Positions 17,245 through 24,752 of a stretch of 52,900 nt of DNA are shown here, one piece after another. Location of the stretch: assembly GCA_903856295.1 (NCBI GenBank), contig CAIOBP010000098.1:1-52900 (forward strand), given 5' to 3'. The notes below the pieces were generated by a model that saw nothing but the letters and a program-made list of their open reading frames with translations, was not told where the DNA came from and ran no database searches. This DNA is from an uncultured Rhodospirillales bacterium. Lineage in GTDB: Bacteria > Pseudomonadota > Alphaproteobacteria > Azospirillales > Azospirillaceae. The translations under genes and the position numbers were made by a program. Position 1 is the first letter of the stretch. Each line of letters starts with the position of its first letter.

Positions 17245-17622
17245 TTACTCGACCGAAGCGCTGGTGGTGTCGGTGCTGCGATTGTACTTGATCGTGATCT
17301 TCTCAATCTTGCACAGGTCGAAACCCTGCCACATGGCGGCGCTGCCGTCATCGGTGTAGACGACCTTCAGGTCCCACTTGCAGCCGGTGGCCGCGCGATG
17401 GAACTTGATTTCGGTGGTTTCACCGTTGTCGAGCATTTCCCGGCCGAGCACGTCTTCTTCCCAGTCATTGCTGCCGGTCGGAGAAACGTAGACTTCCTTC
17501 AGCTGATAGCCGGTCTTGTTGATCAGGACGAAATCCTGCTTCCCCTCGGCACGAGCCTGACCGCTCAGGCCACCCAGAACCAGGGTCAAAGCCAGACCCG
17601 CAGCCACGATAATTTTATTCAT
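17245..17622 (-). CDS. Small secreted protein with the domain shared by the caspase-like protein
   Basis: 125 residues from ATG 17622 (GAGGGCGAC just upstream). The signal peptide is about 1-25, ending in QARA before EGKQD. The mature domain (about 28-110) has VYVSP, NDWEEDVLG, NGETTEIKF, CKWDLKVVY and DLCKIEKI; the two Cys could pair. It aligns end to end with residues 322-407 of the caspase-like protein at 6472-7695. Proteins of this sort are, as I recall, sometimes labelled argininosuccinate lyase in databases, but nothing here resembles that enzyme. It sits just upstream of the ion channel gene on the same strand, with a probable terminator between. Function unknown; a periplasmic binding or partner role is speculation. 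Confidence 0.82.
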   Translation of the reverse strand: MNKIIVAAGLALTLVLGGLSGQARAEGKQDFVLINKTGYQLKEVYVSPTGSNDWEEDVLGREMLDNGETTEIKFHRAATGCKWDLKVVYTDDGSAAMWQGFDLCKIEKITIKYNRSTDTTSASVE

Positions 17623-17883
17623 GTCGCCCTCGCATATGTTGAAACGCAAAGCCATCGCAGAGAAGAACCCACGGCCATCCTGCCAGCGGATTCAGAGCGC
17701 CGGAAGCCCCGGCTTCGTTCATTGATATCGGGTAGCCGCCACCCTGACAACCCAGAACTTGAACCCCGGCGCCCCGGAGACGTCTCTCCGATCCGCCGAT
17801 TGAACTGGCTCGGGCGCTCGCGAAAACAATACCCCCGGCGCGCCGGGCTTTGCTACTCTCCGGGCCGGGGAGGAAACTCGGAC

Positions 17884-19551
17884 ATGGCAGAGGGCCTGAC
17901 GGTCCGGAAGGCTCGAGGCGCGTTCTTCACGCCGCCCGAGATCACCCGGTTCATCAGCGATTGGGCGATACGCGCGCCCACCGACACCGTCCTCGAGCCG
18001 TCCTGCGGCGAGGCGGCGTTTCTGCTCGCCGCCGGCCGGCGGCTGCGCGACCTCGGCGACTCCGGTGCGGGCGCCGGACGGCTGCACGGCATCGAGATTC
18101 ACGACGCCTCCGCCGAGCTGGGGCTGGAGGCGCTGCGCGCCGCCGGGCTGGAGGCCGCCATCCGGGTCTCGGACTTCTTCGACTGCCCGCCGACCCCGAG
18201 CTTCGACGCCGTGGTCGGCAATCCCCCCTATATCCGCTATCAGCACTTCCGGGGCGAGGCACGCGGCAAGTCGCTGGAAGCGGCGCTGGCCGCCGGGGTG
18301 CGGTTGACCGGCCTGTCGAGCTCCTGGGCGGCCTTCGTGATTCACGCCAGCCAGTTCCTCAAGCCCGAAGGCAGGCTCGGGCTGGTGCTGCCGGCCGAAC
18401 TGCTGAGCGTCAATTATGCCGCCGAGGTGCGGCGCTTTCTGCTCGGGCGCTTCTCGCGGGTGCGGCTGGTGATGTTCGACACCCGGGTTTTTCCAGAAGT
18501 GCTGGAAGAGGTGGTTTTGCTGCTCGCCGAGGGCAGCGGCGGCGCCACCAGCTTCGAGGTTTTCCAGGCCCGCGACCTCGACGATCTCGCCCGGCTCGAC
18601 ACCCACGGCTGGACCGGCTTCGACCTCGGCGCCGTCGATAAATGGACCCCGGCCCTGCTCTCCCAGGCCTCGTTCGGGGTCTATCAGGCGCTGTGCCGCC
18701 AGGGGGCGTTCTCGCCGCTGCTCGGCTGGGGCGAGACCTATCTCGGCGCGGTCACCGGCGCCAATGGCTTCTTCACCCTCACCCAGGCCGAGGCCGAGGC
18801 GCTGCGCCTGCCCCGCCACGATCTGCTGAAAATCTCGCCACCCGGCGCCCGCCACCTCTCGGGCCTGAGTTTCCCGGACGCCCAATGGCAGGCCCTGCGC
18901 GACGGCGGCGGGCGCTGCTGGCTGTTCTATCCGCGCGACGGCAAACCTGCCGCCGCCGCCCGCCGCCACATCGCCCGGGGCGAGCGCGAGAAGGTGCCCC
19001 AGGCCTACAAATGCCGGGTGCGCAAGCCCTGGTGGCGGGTGCCGCTGGTCGCCGAACCCGACCTGATCCTGACCTACATGAATCACGACCGCCCCCGGCT
19101 GGTGAGCAACGAGGCCGGCGTTCATATCGTCAACTCGGTTTACGGCGTCTCCCTGCACCCTCACCTGCGCGAATTGGGACGATCCCTGCTGCCGCTGGCC
19201 GCGCTCAACAGCGTCACCCTGCTCGGTGCCGAAATGGTCGGGCGCGCCTATGGCGGCGGCCTGCTCAAGCTGGAGCCGCGCGAGGCCGACACCCTCCCCG
19301 TCCCGCCGCCCGAAGCGCTGGCCGCCCTCGCGCCCCAGCTGGAAGCGCTGCGCCCCCGGGTGCTGGCGGCGCTCGGCCGGGGCGACGGCGCCCAGGCGGT
19401 CGAGTTGGTCGACGAGGCGGTGCTGACCCGGCCGCTCGGGCTCGGAGCCGGCGAGTTGCAGGTGCTGCGCGAGGCCCGCGCCTTCCTGTTCCGCCGCCGG
19501 GTCGCCCGCGCCCGCCCCGTCGCCAAGGACGAGATCCATGGCCAGGATTGA
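17884..19551 (+). CDS. Adenine-specific DNA methyltransferase (Eco57I/TaqI-like N6 MTase)
   Basis: 555 residues starting after a strong GGGGAGGAAA. The N-terminal half is a class I SAM methyltransferase with ARGAFFTPPEI, SAM-binding VLEPSCGEAAFL (about 36-47) and catalytic NPPY (113-116). The C-terminal half, including WWRVPLVAEPDLILTYMN and SLHP, has the character of a target-recognition region of gamma-type MTases. It would methylate adenine in a specific site. The next gene overlaps it by 14 nt and encodes a probable endonuclease, so this is most simply the modification half of a type II restriction-modification system. The recognition site cannot be inferred. Confidence 0.88.
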   Translation: MAEGLTVRKARGAFFTPPEITRFISDWAIRAPTDTVLEPSCGEAAFLLAAGRRLRDLGDSGAGAGRLHGIEIHDASAELGLEALRAAGLEAAIRVSDFFDCPPTPSFDAVVGNPPYIRYQHFRGEARGKSLEAALAAGVRLTGLSSSWAAFVIHASQFLKPEGRLGLVLPAELLSVNYAAEVRRFLLGRFSRVRLVMFDTRVFPEVLEEVVLLLAEGSGGATSFEVFQARDLDDLARLDTHGWTGFDLGAVDKWTPALLSQASFGVYQALCRQGAFSPLLGWGETYLGAVTGANGFFTLTQAEAEALRLPRHDLLKISPPGARHLSGLSFPDAQWQALRDGGGRCWLFYPRDGKPAAAARRHIARGEREKVPQAYKCRVRKPWWRVPLVAEPDLILTYMNHDRPRLVSNEAGVHIVNSVYGVSLHPHLRELGRSLLPLAALNSVTLLGAEMVGRAYGGGLLKLEPREADTLPVPPPEALAALAPQLEALRPRVLAALGRGDGAQAVELVDEAVLTRPLGLGAGELQVLREARAFLFRRRVARARPVAKDEIHGQD

Positions 19552-20275
19552 CGATCTGCTGGACCAAGCGCTGGCCGAGTTGCCGCCCAAACCCGAGGAC
19601 GGCGCCAAACAGTCCGACAAGAAGGCCTACAGCGAGCGGGTCTCCAAACTGCTGGCCCTGGCCTTCGGTGAGGAACTGCGTCGGCGCGGCATGCCCGAGG
19701 CCCGCCCGGCCCCGGCCGGCGCCCCCGGAGACTCGGGCGCGGAGCGGCGCATCGCCGGCGGCATCGGTGCCAAGAAGGTCGACGTCACCTGGGCCACCGA
19801 GGAATGCGGCCTGATCCTCGGCATTTCGATCAAGACCATCAATTTCCGCGACGCCAAGACCCGCAACTTCCAGAAAAACCTGACCAACCGCCGCGCCGAC
19901 ATGCTGATGGAGGCGGTGACCCTGCATCGCCGCTTTCCCTACGCCGTGCTCGCCGGTTTCTTCTTTCTCGACAAAGAGGCGGAAAACGACGGCACCGACA
20001 AGCGCCGCTCGACCCTGCTCAACGCCCACGCCCGGCTGCGCCTGTTCACCGGCCGCAACGACCCCGCCGGCCGCGACGAACAATATGAAAAACTCTATCT
20101 GGTGCTGCTCGACAGTTCCGGCAGCGGCGTGCCGCTGCAAGCCTGGGAAGTCGGCAAACCGACCCACCCCGTCGCCCTCGAAGCCATATTCACGGGCCTC
20201 ACCGACTTGGTGGCCGAGCGCAACCCCGACTTCTATGAAGCCACCGACGGCACCCTGAGCCGAGCTTCCTCGTAG
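19538..20275 (+). CDS. Probable restriction endonuclease partner of the methyltransferase
   Basis: 245 residues, starting within the last 14 nt of the methyltransferase gene, which implies translational coupling. The N-terminus is helical (about 1-50). The central part has KKVDVTW (D82) followed by GISIKT (S97-x-K99) at a spacing typical of PD-(D/E)xK nucleases, with Ser in the place of the usual acidic residue. Downstream FRDAKTRNFQKNLTNRRADM and a hydrophobic strand (YAVLAGFFFL) complete a core-like pattern. No family name is recognised. Its position and the nuclease-like pattern support a type II restriction enzyme; a non-catalytic accessory protein remains possible because the acidic residue is missing. 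Confidence 0.65.
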   Translation: MARIDDLLDQALAELPPKPEDGAKQSDKKAYSERVSKLLALAFGEELRRRGMPEARPAPAGAPGDSGAERRIAGGIGAKKVDVTWATEECGLILGISIKTINFRDAKTRNFQKNLTNRRADMLMEAVTLHRRFPYAVLAGFFFLDKEAENDGTDKRRSTLLNAHARLRLFTGRNDPAGRDEQYEKLYLVLLDSSGSGVPLQAWEVGKPTHPVALEAIFTGLTDLVAERNPDFYEATDGTLSRASS

Positions 20276-20320
20276 CCGCCCCGACGGCATGGGAGTTTGG
20301 TCTGTATAGGGAGGGAGATA

Positions 20321-20602
20321 CTACTGCGAATGGTGGCGCAGCAGATGGTCGTCGAGCCGGCGCTCGAGCGTCTCAACGCGTGCGGAAACGCGAATATGGT
20401 TGACCGACGTCGCCTGACGAATCTCGGCACTGTCCTGCTGAATGACGGCGAGCGTCGCGTCGATCTTGTCGAAGCGGGCATCAAACGTGTCAAGACGCCC
20501 CTCGACCTTGTCGAGGCGGGCGTCGATCTTGTCGAAGCGAGCCGTGTGCGCCGCCAGCATGGTGCCGATGCCAACCAGCAGGGTTTTGACATCGTCGTCC
20601 AT
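20321..20602 (-). CDS. Small coiled-coil protein of unknown function
   Basis: 93 residues with AGGAG at a good distance before ATG 20602. The central part is an internal repeat of about 7-11-residue units (FDKIDARLDKVEGRL then FDARFDKIDATL), predicting a continuous amphipathic coiled coil from about residue 22 to 85. No signal peptide or transmembrane segment. Proteins of this look are common in proteobacteria as small hypothetical proteins and sometimes sit near phage or mobile genes. It is convergent with the restriction-modification genes and upstream of ubiB in reading order only. No function can be assigned. Confidence 0.65.
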   Translation of the reverse strand: MDDDVKTLLVGIGTMLAAHTARFDKIDARLDKVEGRLDTFDARFDKIDATLAVIQQDSAEIRQATSVNHIRVSARVETLERRLDDHLLRHHSQ

Positions 20603-20687
20603 AGGCGAGGCTCCTCTCGCTCCATGGTGCGCTTCGCTGGGTGACGAGTCAAGAACGGTGGTTTATGGCCGGAAAGGTGCAGGAAGG

Positions 20688-22223
20688 CTATTGCCCGGCC
20701 AGCCAGCCGACGGCAAGCGCCAACCCGATCACCGCCCCCCACAAGGGCCAAAGCGCCGCCCGATGCCGGGCCCCGGACAGCGCGGCCAGCGTTTCCGGCG
20801 CAAGCCGAATCCCCTTTTCCAGCAGATCGGCGGTGCGCTGGGAGCCCCGGATCGCGGCGGGCAGGCTGCGCAGGGCGTTGGCCAGGCTTTCGAACTCGTC
20901 GATCACCCGGGCTTCGGGGCCGCGATGCTCGCGCATCCAGTCCTCGATCAGCGGCCGGGCCAGCTCCCACATATTGATCTCGGGATTGAGCGCGCGACCG
21001 ACGCCCTCGGCGGTGAGCATCGACTTCTGGAGCAGCAGCAATTGCGGCTGGGTTTCCATCTCGAATTGCTCGGTGACCGCGAACAGCTGGGCCAGCAGCC
21101 GTCCGACCGAGATTTCATTCAGCGGCTTGTTGAGCAGCGGTTCGCCGATCGAGCGGGTGGCCTGGGTGAACACCTCGATCGACTGATGCGCCGGCACGTA
21201 TCCGGCCTGGAAATGGACCAGCGCCACCCGCCGGTAATCGCCGGTGAGAAAACCGAGCAGCATGTCGGCGAGATAATAGCGGGTGGCGCGATCGAGCCGG
21301 CCCATGATGCCGAAATCGACCACCGTGACGCCGCCATCGGCATTGACGAACATGTTGCCGGGATGCAGGTCAGCGTGGAAATAGCCGTCGCGGAACACTT
21401 GGTTGAAGAACGAGGCCGAGGCGATGGCGGTGATCCGGCTGAGATCGTGCCCGGCCGCCTTGAGGGCGTCGGTGTCGCAGACCTTGGTGCCGTGGATGCG
21501 CTCCAGGGTCAGCACCCGCTGGGCCGTGCGGTCCCAATCGACGCGCGGCACCCGGAACCACGGGTCGCCGCGGAAATTATCGGCCAGTTCGGAGGCGGCG
21601 GCGGCCTCCATGCGCAAATCCATTTCCAGCCGGCAGGTGCGCTCGAAAATCTCCACCACCTCGGTCGGCCGCAGCCGGATCAAGCGCGGCTGGGCGCGCA
21701 GGGCGATGGCGGTCAGCCAATAGAGCAGGTCGATGTCGCGGCGGATGGCGTGCTCGATGCCGGGGCGCAGCACCTTGACCGCCACCTCCTCGCCCGACGC
21801 GGTGATCGCGAAATGCACCTGGGCGATGGAGGCCGCCGCCACCGCCTCGGTATCGAATCGGGCAAACAGCTGAGCCAGCGGCTTCTCGAGCTGGCTCTCG
21901 ATGATCGCCACCGCCTCCTGACCGGGAAAGGGCGGCAAGCGGTCCTGCAATTGCGCCAGATCGGCGGCGATCGAGGCGCCGACCAGATCTGAGCGGGTCG
22001 ACAGCGCCTGTCCGAGCTTGATGAAGGTCGGCCCGAGCGCGGTCAGCGCCGCGGCCAGCCGCTGCCCCGGCCGCCCCTGGACACCGCGCCGGGACAGCAA
22101 CCGCCCGAGCAGCGCCAGCCCCGGCAGCACCTCGCCCAGTTCCTTGAGGAACAAGGCGTCGTGCCGGGCCAGCGTCCAGGCGATCACGAACAGCCGGCAC
22201 AGATTGCGGACGGTTCGAATCAC
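20688..22223 (-). CDS. ubiB: UbiB/ABC1-family protein kinase-like protein for ubiquinone synthesis
   Basis: 511 residues with the UbiB hallmarks: the KxGQ region (FIKLGQALSTRSDL, about 69-82), the Ala-rich nucleotide loop (AAASIAQVH), the catalytic segment HADLHPGNMF and VVDFGIMGR. One or two C-terminal hydrophobic helices (about 488-509) anchor it to the inner membrane. The family supports aerobic ubiquinone synthesis, probably as an ATPase that extracts lipid intermediates. It overlaps the ubiE stop by 4 nt (ATGA), so the two are co-translated, the usual alphaproteobacterial arrangement. Confidence 0.95.
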   Translation of the reverse strand: MIRTVRNLCRLFVIAWTLARHDALFLKELGEVLPGLALLGRLLSRRGVQGRPGQRLAAALTALGPTFIKLGQALSTRSDLVGASIAADLAQLQDRLPPFPGQEAVAIIESQLEKPLAQLFARFDTEAVAAASIAQVHFAITASGEEVAVKVLRPGIEHAIRRDIDLLYWLTAIALRAQPRLIRLRPTEVVEIFERTCRLEMDLRMEAAAASELADNFRGDPWFRVPRVDWDRTAQRVLTLERIHGTKVCDTDALKAAGHDLSRITAIASASFFNQVFRDGYFHADLHPGNMFVNADGGVTVVDFGIMGRLDRATRYYLADMLLGFLTGDYRRVALVHFQAGYVPAHQSIEVFTQATRSIGEPLLNKPLNEISVGRLLAQLFAVTEQFEMETQPQLLLLQKSMLTAEGVGRALNPEINMWELARPLIEDWMREHRGPEARVIDEFESLANALRSLPAAIRGSQRTADLLEKGIRLAPETLAALSGARHRAALWPLWGAVIGLALAVGWLAGQ

Positions 22224-23026
22224 AGGCGCCAGCCGGAATGGATCGCGGCGATGCCGCCGGTAAGATTGCGCACCCGCACCTGACCGAAGCCGGCAGCCGC
22301 GATCCGCCGGGCCAGATTATCCTGATCGGGAAACTTGCGAATGCTTTCGACCAGATACCGGTAAGCCGCCTCGTCGCCCGCAACCATTCTGCCGATCTTG
22401 GGCAGCAGGGTGAAGGAGTAGGCGTCATAGACCTCACGCAGCCCCGGCACCACCACATGGCTGAATTCCAGCACGAAGAAGCGGCCGCCGGGCTTGAGCA
22501 CCCGGTGAGCTTCCTTCAGCGCCTCGTCGATGCCGGTGACATTGCGCAGGCCGAAGGCGATGGTGTAGGCGTCCACCGAACGGCTGGCCACCGGCAGATG
22601 CATGGCGTCGCCGGTAATCCAGTCGATGCCGGCCAAGGTGCCGCGGTTGATCGCGCGGTCGCGCCCGACCCGCAGCATCGATTCGTTGATGTCGCAGACA
22701 TGGACCTGACTGCCGCCGGCATCGAGAAACCGAAAGGCGATGTCGCCGGTCCCCCCCGCCACGTCGAGCAGCACCATGCCGGCGCGCGGCCGGATCATCT
22801 CGATCAACGCCGCCTTCCACAAGCGGTGGACGCCGCCCGACATCAAATCGTTCATCAGGTCGTAGCGCTCGGCCACGCTGTCGAACACCTGCCGGACCAA
22901 TCCGGCCTTCTCCCGCGGGTCCACCGGCTTGAACCCAAACCACCGCCCCTCCGAACCCGGTTCGGGCACAGCGGCGGCGGACTTCCCAGCATCGGTATCA
23001 TGTATCTCGCTCATGCGACGCACCAT
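22220..23026 (-). CDS. ubiE: Ubiquinone/menaquinone C-methyltransferase UbiE
   Basis: 268 residues. SAM-binding motif I is LLDVAGGTGDIAFRF; the UbiE signatures FDSVAERYDLMNDLMS, GLRNVTG and PGGRFFVLEFSHV are present. It methylates the benzoquinol ring during ubiquinone synthesis. ATG 23026 is preferred because GGAG lies 5 nt before it; ATG 23014 is an alternative. It is followed by ubiB with a 4-nt overlap. In many alphaproteobacteria mutM lies next to ubiE in divergent orientation; here a two-gene DUF4160-DUF2442 unit intervenes. Confidence 0.95.
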   Translation of the reverse strand: MVRRMSEIHDTDAGKSAAAVPEPGSEGRWFGFKPVDPREKAGLVRQVFDSVAERYDLMNDLMSGGVHRLWKAALIEMIRPRAGMVLLDVAGGTGDIAFRFLDAGGSQVHVCDINESMLRVGRDRAINRGTLAGIDWITGDAMHLPVASRSVDAYTIAFGLRNVTGIDEALKEAHRVLKPGGRFFVLEFSHVVVPGLREVYDAYSFTLLPKIGRMVAGDEAAYRYLVESIRKFPDQDNLARRIAAAGFGQVRVRNLTGGIAAIHSGWRL

Positions 23027-23210
23027 AGCGACTCCGACGGCGCGGTGCCAGTCGGGTTTTTTTGGGGGGCTCCGTCACGGAGCAAAATATGATAAAGTGC
23101 TGCCGTCAACGCCGAGGATAGTCAGGCGTGTGCATTTTAGCTGAATCGCCGCGTTTCGGTGAGCACGCCATGTGGGTGGGCCTATCCGACGGCCGGGACA
23201 CACAAAGCTT

Positions 23211-23241
23211 TTGATTGGAAAGTTATCCCCAGGAATATAGA
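23211..23241 (+). promoter_or_regulatory. Weak candidate promoter for the DUF4160-DUF2442-mutM unit
   Basis: TTGATT (23211-23216) and TATAGA (23236-23241) with a 19-nt spacer lie in a 253-bp gap that is richer in A and T than its surroundings. The spacing is long. The same gap holds a small hairpin, GCTCCGT/ACGGAGC near 23068-23082. Nothing else recognisable is seen in the gap. Confidence 0.3.
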
Positions 23242-23279
23242 GAAAAAGATTAAAACGTTACTGCGAAGGCGAGACAGCC

Positions 23280-23540
23280 ATGCCGACGATCAGCATGTTT
23301 TATGGCATCATTGTCAGGATGTTTTACGATGAGCACGCGCCACCGCATTTCCTCGCGCAATACGGTGAGTTCAAGGCCTCGATTGCCATTGACGACCTGA
23401 AGATTCTTGACGGAAAATTGCCCCGCCGAGCCCTTGAGCTGACTCTCGATTGGGCCGAACTGCATCGCGCGGAGTTGCTGGAGGATTGGGCGCTGTGCCT
23501 GCGCCATCAGCACCCCCATAAGATCGCCCCCCTGCAATAG
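23280..23540 (+). CDS. DUF4160 domain protein
   Basis: 86 residues covering nearly the whole DUF4160 domain: PTISMFYGIIVRMFYDEH, then PPHF, then GKLPRRALELTLDWAELHR. In family members I recall, the motif near residue 25 reads PHFH; here it is PHFL, so one normally conserved His is Leu. The gene is 8 nt ahead of a DUF2442 gene, a partnership common in bacteria and often suspected to be a toxin-antitoxin-like or mobile two-gene unit; no mechanism is established to my knowledge. The gene lies between ubiE and mutM, in tight array with mutM. Confidence 0.85.
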   Translation: MPTISMFYGIIVRMFYDEHAPPHFLAQYGEFKASIAIDDLKILDGKLPRRALELTLDWAELHRAELLEDWALCLRHQHPHKIAPLQ

Positions 23541-23548
23541 GACCTGCC

Positions 23549-23806
23549 ATGGCGTATCCTGAGGTTGTCGACGCTGCCGTCACAGGCAATCTTGAATTTG
23601 CCGTGTGCTTTTCAGACGGGCTGAAAGGACGGGTGCGGTTCTGTGAGAGTCATCTTTACGGAGTGTTTGAACCCTTGAAAGATGCCCGACTTTTCAAACA
23701 ACTGAGGGTGACCGAAGGATTCGTATCCTGGCCCGAGGAGATCGACTTGGCTCCGGACGCCATGTACGACGCCATCCGCCGCGATGGGCTGTGGATTCTG
23801 GAGTGA
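23549..23806 (+). CDS. DUF2442 domain protein
   Basis: 85 residues. The pattern VCFSDGLKGRVRF, then GVFEPLKDARLFKQLRV, then VSWPEEIDLAPDAMYD is the DUF2442 domain over its full length. It is a small soluble protein whose biochemical role is unknown; some relatives are fused to or paired with DUF4160, or with DNA-binding domains. It lies 8 nt after the DUF4160 gene and 6 nt before mutM; the mutM ribosome-binding GGAG lies inside its last codons. mutM translation may therefore be coupled to this pair. Confidence 0.87.
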   Translation: MAYPEVVDAAVTGNLEFAVCFSDGLKGRVRFCESHLYGVFEPLKDARLFKQLRVTEGFVSWPEEIDLAPDAMYDAIRRDGLWILE

Positions 23807-23812
23807 CCGTTC

Positions 23813-24655
23813 ATGCCCGAACTTCCCGAGGTTGAGACCGTGTGCCGGGGACTGGCGCCGCGACTGGTCGGGCGGCGACTGGCGCGGGTGCAGGTGCGGC
23901 GGGCGGGGTTGCGGGTGCCGTTTCCCCAGGGCATGGCGGCGCGGTTGACCGGGCGGGTGGTCAGCGCCATCACCCGGCGGGCCAAGTACATTCTCATCCA
24001 TCTTGACGATGGCGGGGTGGTGATCGCCCATCTCGGCATGTCGGGACGGATGGTGATCGCCGAGGCGCCAGCCCCGGCGCCGGGCAAGCACGACCATGTG
24101 ATTCTCGAAACCGACGATGGCGCCGTGGTCAGTTTCAACGACGCGCGCCGATTCGGCCTGATGGTGATGACCGATGCCGCCGGGCTGGCCGCGCACCCGC
24201 TGCTGGCGGAGCTGGGCCCTGAACCGCTGGGACCGGATTTCACCCCGGCGGCACTGTCGGCGGCGCTGGCCGGGCGGCGCTCCCCGATCAAGGCGGCCTT
24301 GCTCGATCAGAGCGTGGTCGCCGGACTGGGTAATATTTATGTCTCGGAAGCGCTGTTCCATGCCGGCATCAGCCCCGTACGCGAGGCGTACACCGTAGCC
24401 GGTACGGGAGCCGAAGCGCTGGTGCCGGCGATCCGCGCCGTGCTGAGCGCCGCCATCGCCGCCGGAGGCTCAAGCCTGCGCGATTATGTCCAGGCCTCGG
24501 GCGAACTGGGCTATTTTCAGCATAATTTCGCGGTGTACGGGCGCACCGGCCAGCCCTGCCCCGGGTGTACGTGTCAGCCGGAACGTACGGGCGGCATCGT
24601 CCGCCTGACCCAGGCCAACCGCTCGAGCTTCTGGTGCCCGCGCAAGCAAAGCTGA
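23813..24655 (+). CDS. mutM: Formamidopyrimidine-DNA glycosylase
   Basis: 280 residues. After Met the catalytic PELPEVETV is intact (Pro nucleophile, Glu), with the conserved Lys in RRAKYIL, the H2TH region ([18 protein letters not shown]) and a C-terminal zinc-finger region. The enzyme removes 8-oxoguanine and ring-opened purines from DNA and nicks the abasic site. The finger reads CPGCTC and then FWCPRKQ: where the usual fourth ligand is Cys (CPxCQ), this protein has Lys. The extra Cys in CPGCTC might substitute, or the finger may be zinc-free. It is translationally adjacent to the upstream DUF2442 gene. Confidence 0.95.
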   Translation: MPELPEVETVCRGLAPRLVGRRLARVQVRRAGLRVPFPQGMAARLTGRVVSAITRRAKYILIHLDDGGVVIAHLGMSGRMVIAEAPAPAPGKHDHVILETDDGAVVSFNDARRFGLMVMTDAAGLAAHPLLAELGPEPLGPDFTPAALSAALAGRRSPIKAALLDQSVVAGLGNIYVSEALFHAGISPVREAYTVAGTGAEALVPAIRAVLSAAIAAGGSSLRDYVQASGELGYFQHNFAVYGRTGQPCPGCTCQPERTGGIVRLTQANRSSFWCPRKQS

Positions 24656-24752
24656 GCTGTTCGCGTCCGATGACAGGATTATTAGCTTTTTCCGTGTGTT
24701 TCTGGCAGATAAGAGGCTTGGCGCGGACTGAGCGAACAACGGTGACGTTTCG

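Noticed and set aside
17245-17622. Argininosuccinate lyase fragment
   Set aside because: The name is sometimes attached to such small secreted proteins, but the sequence has a signal peptide and none of the lyase signatures.
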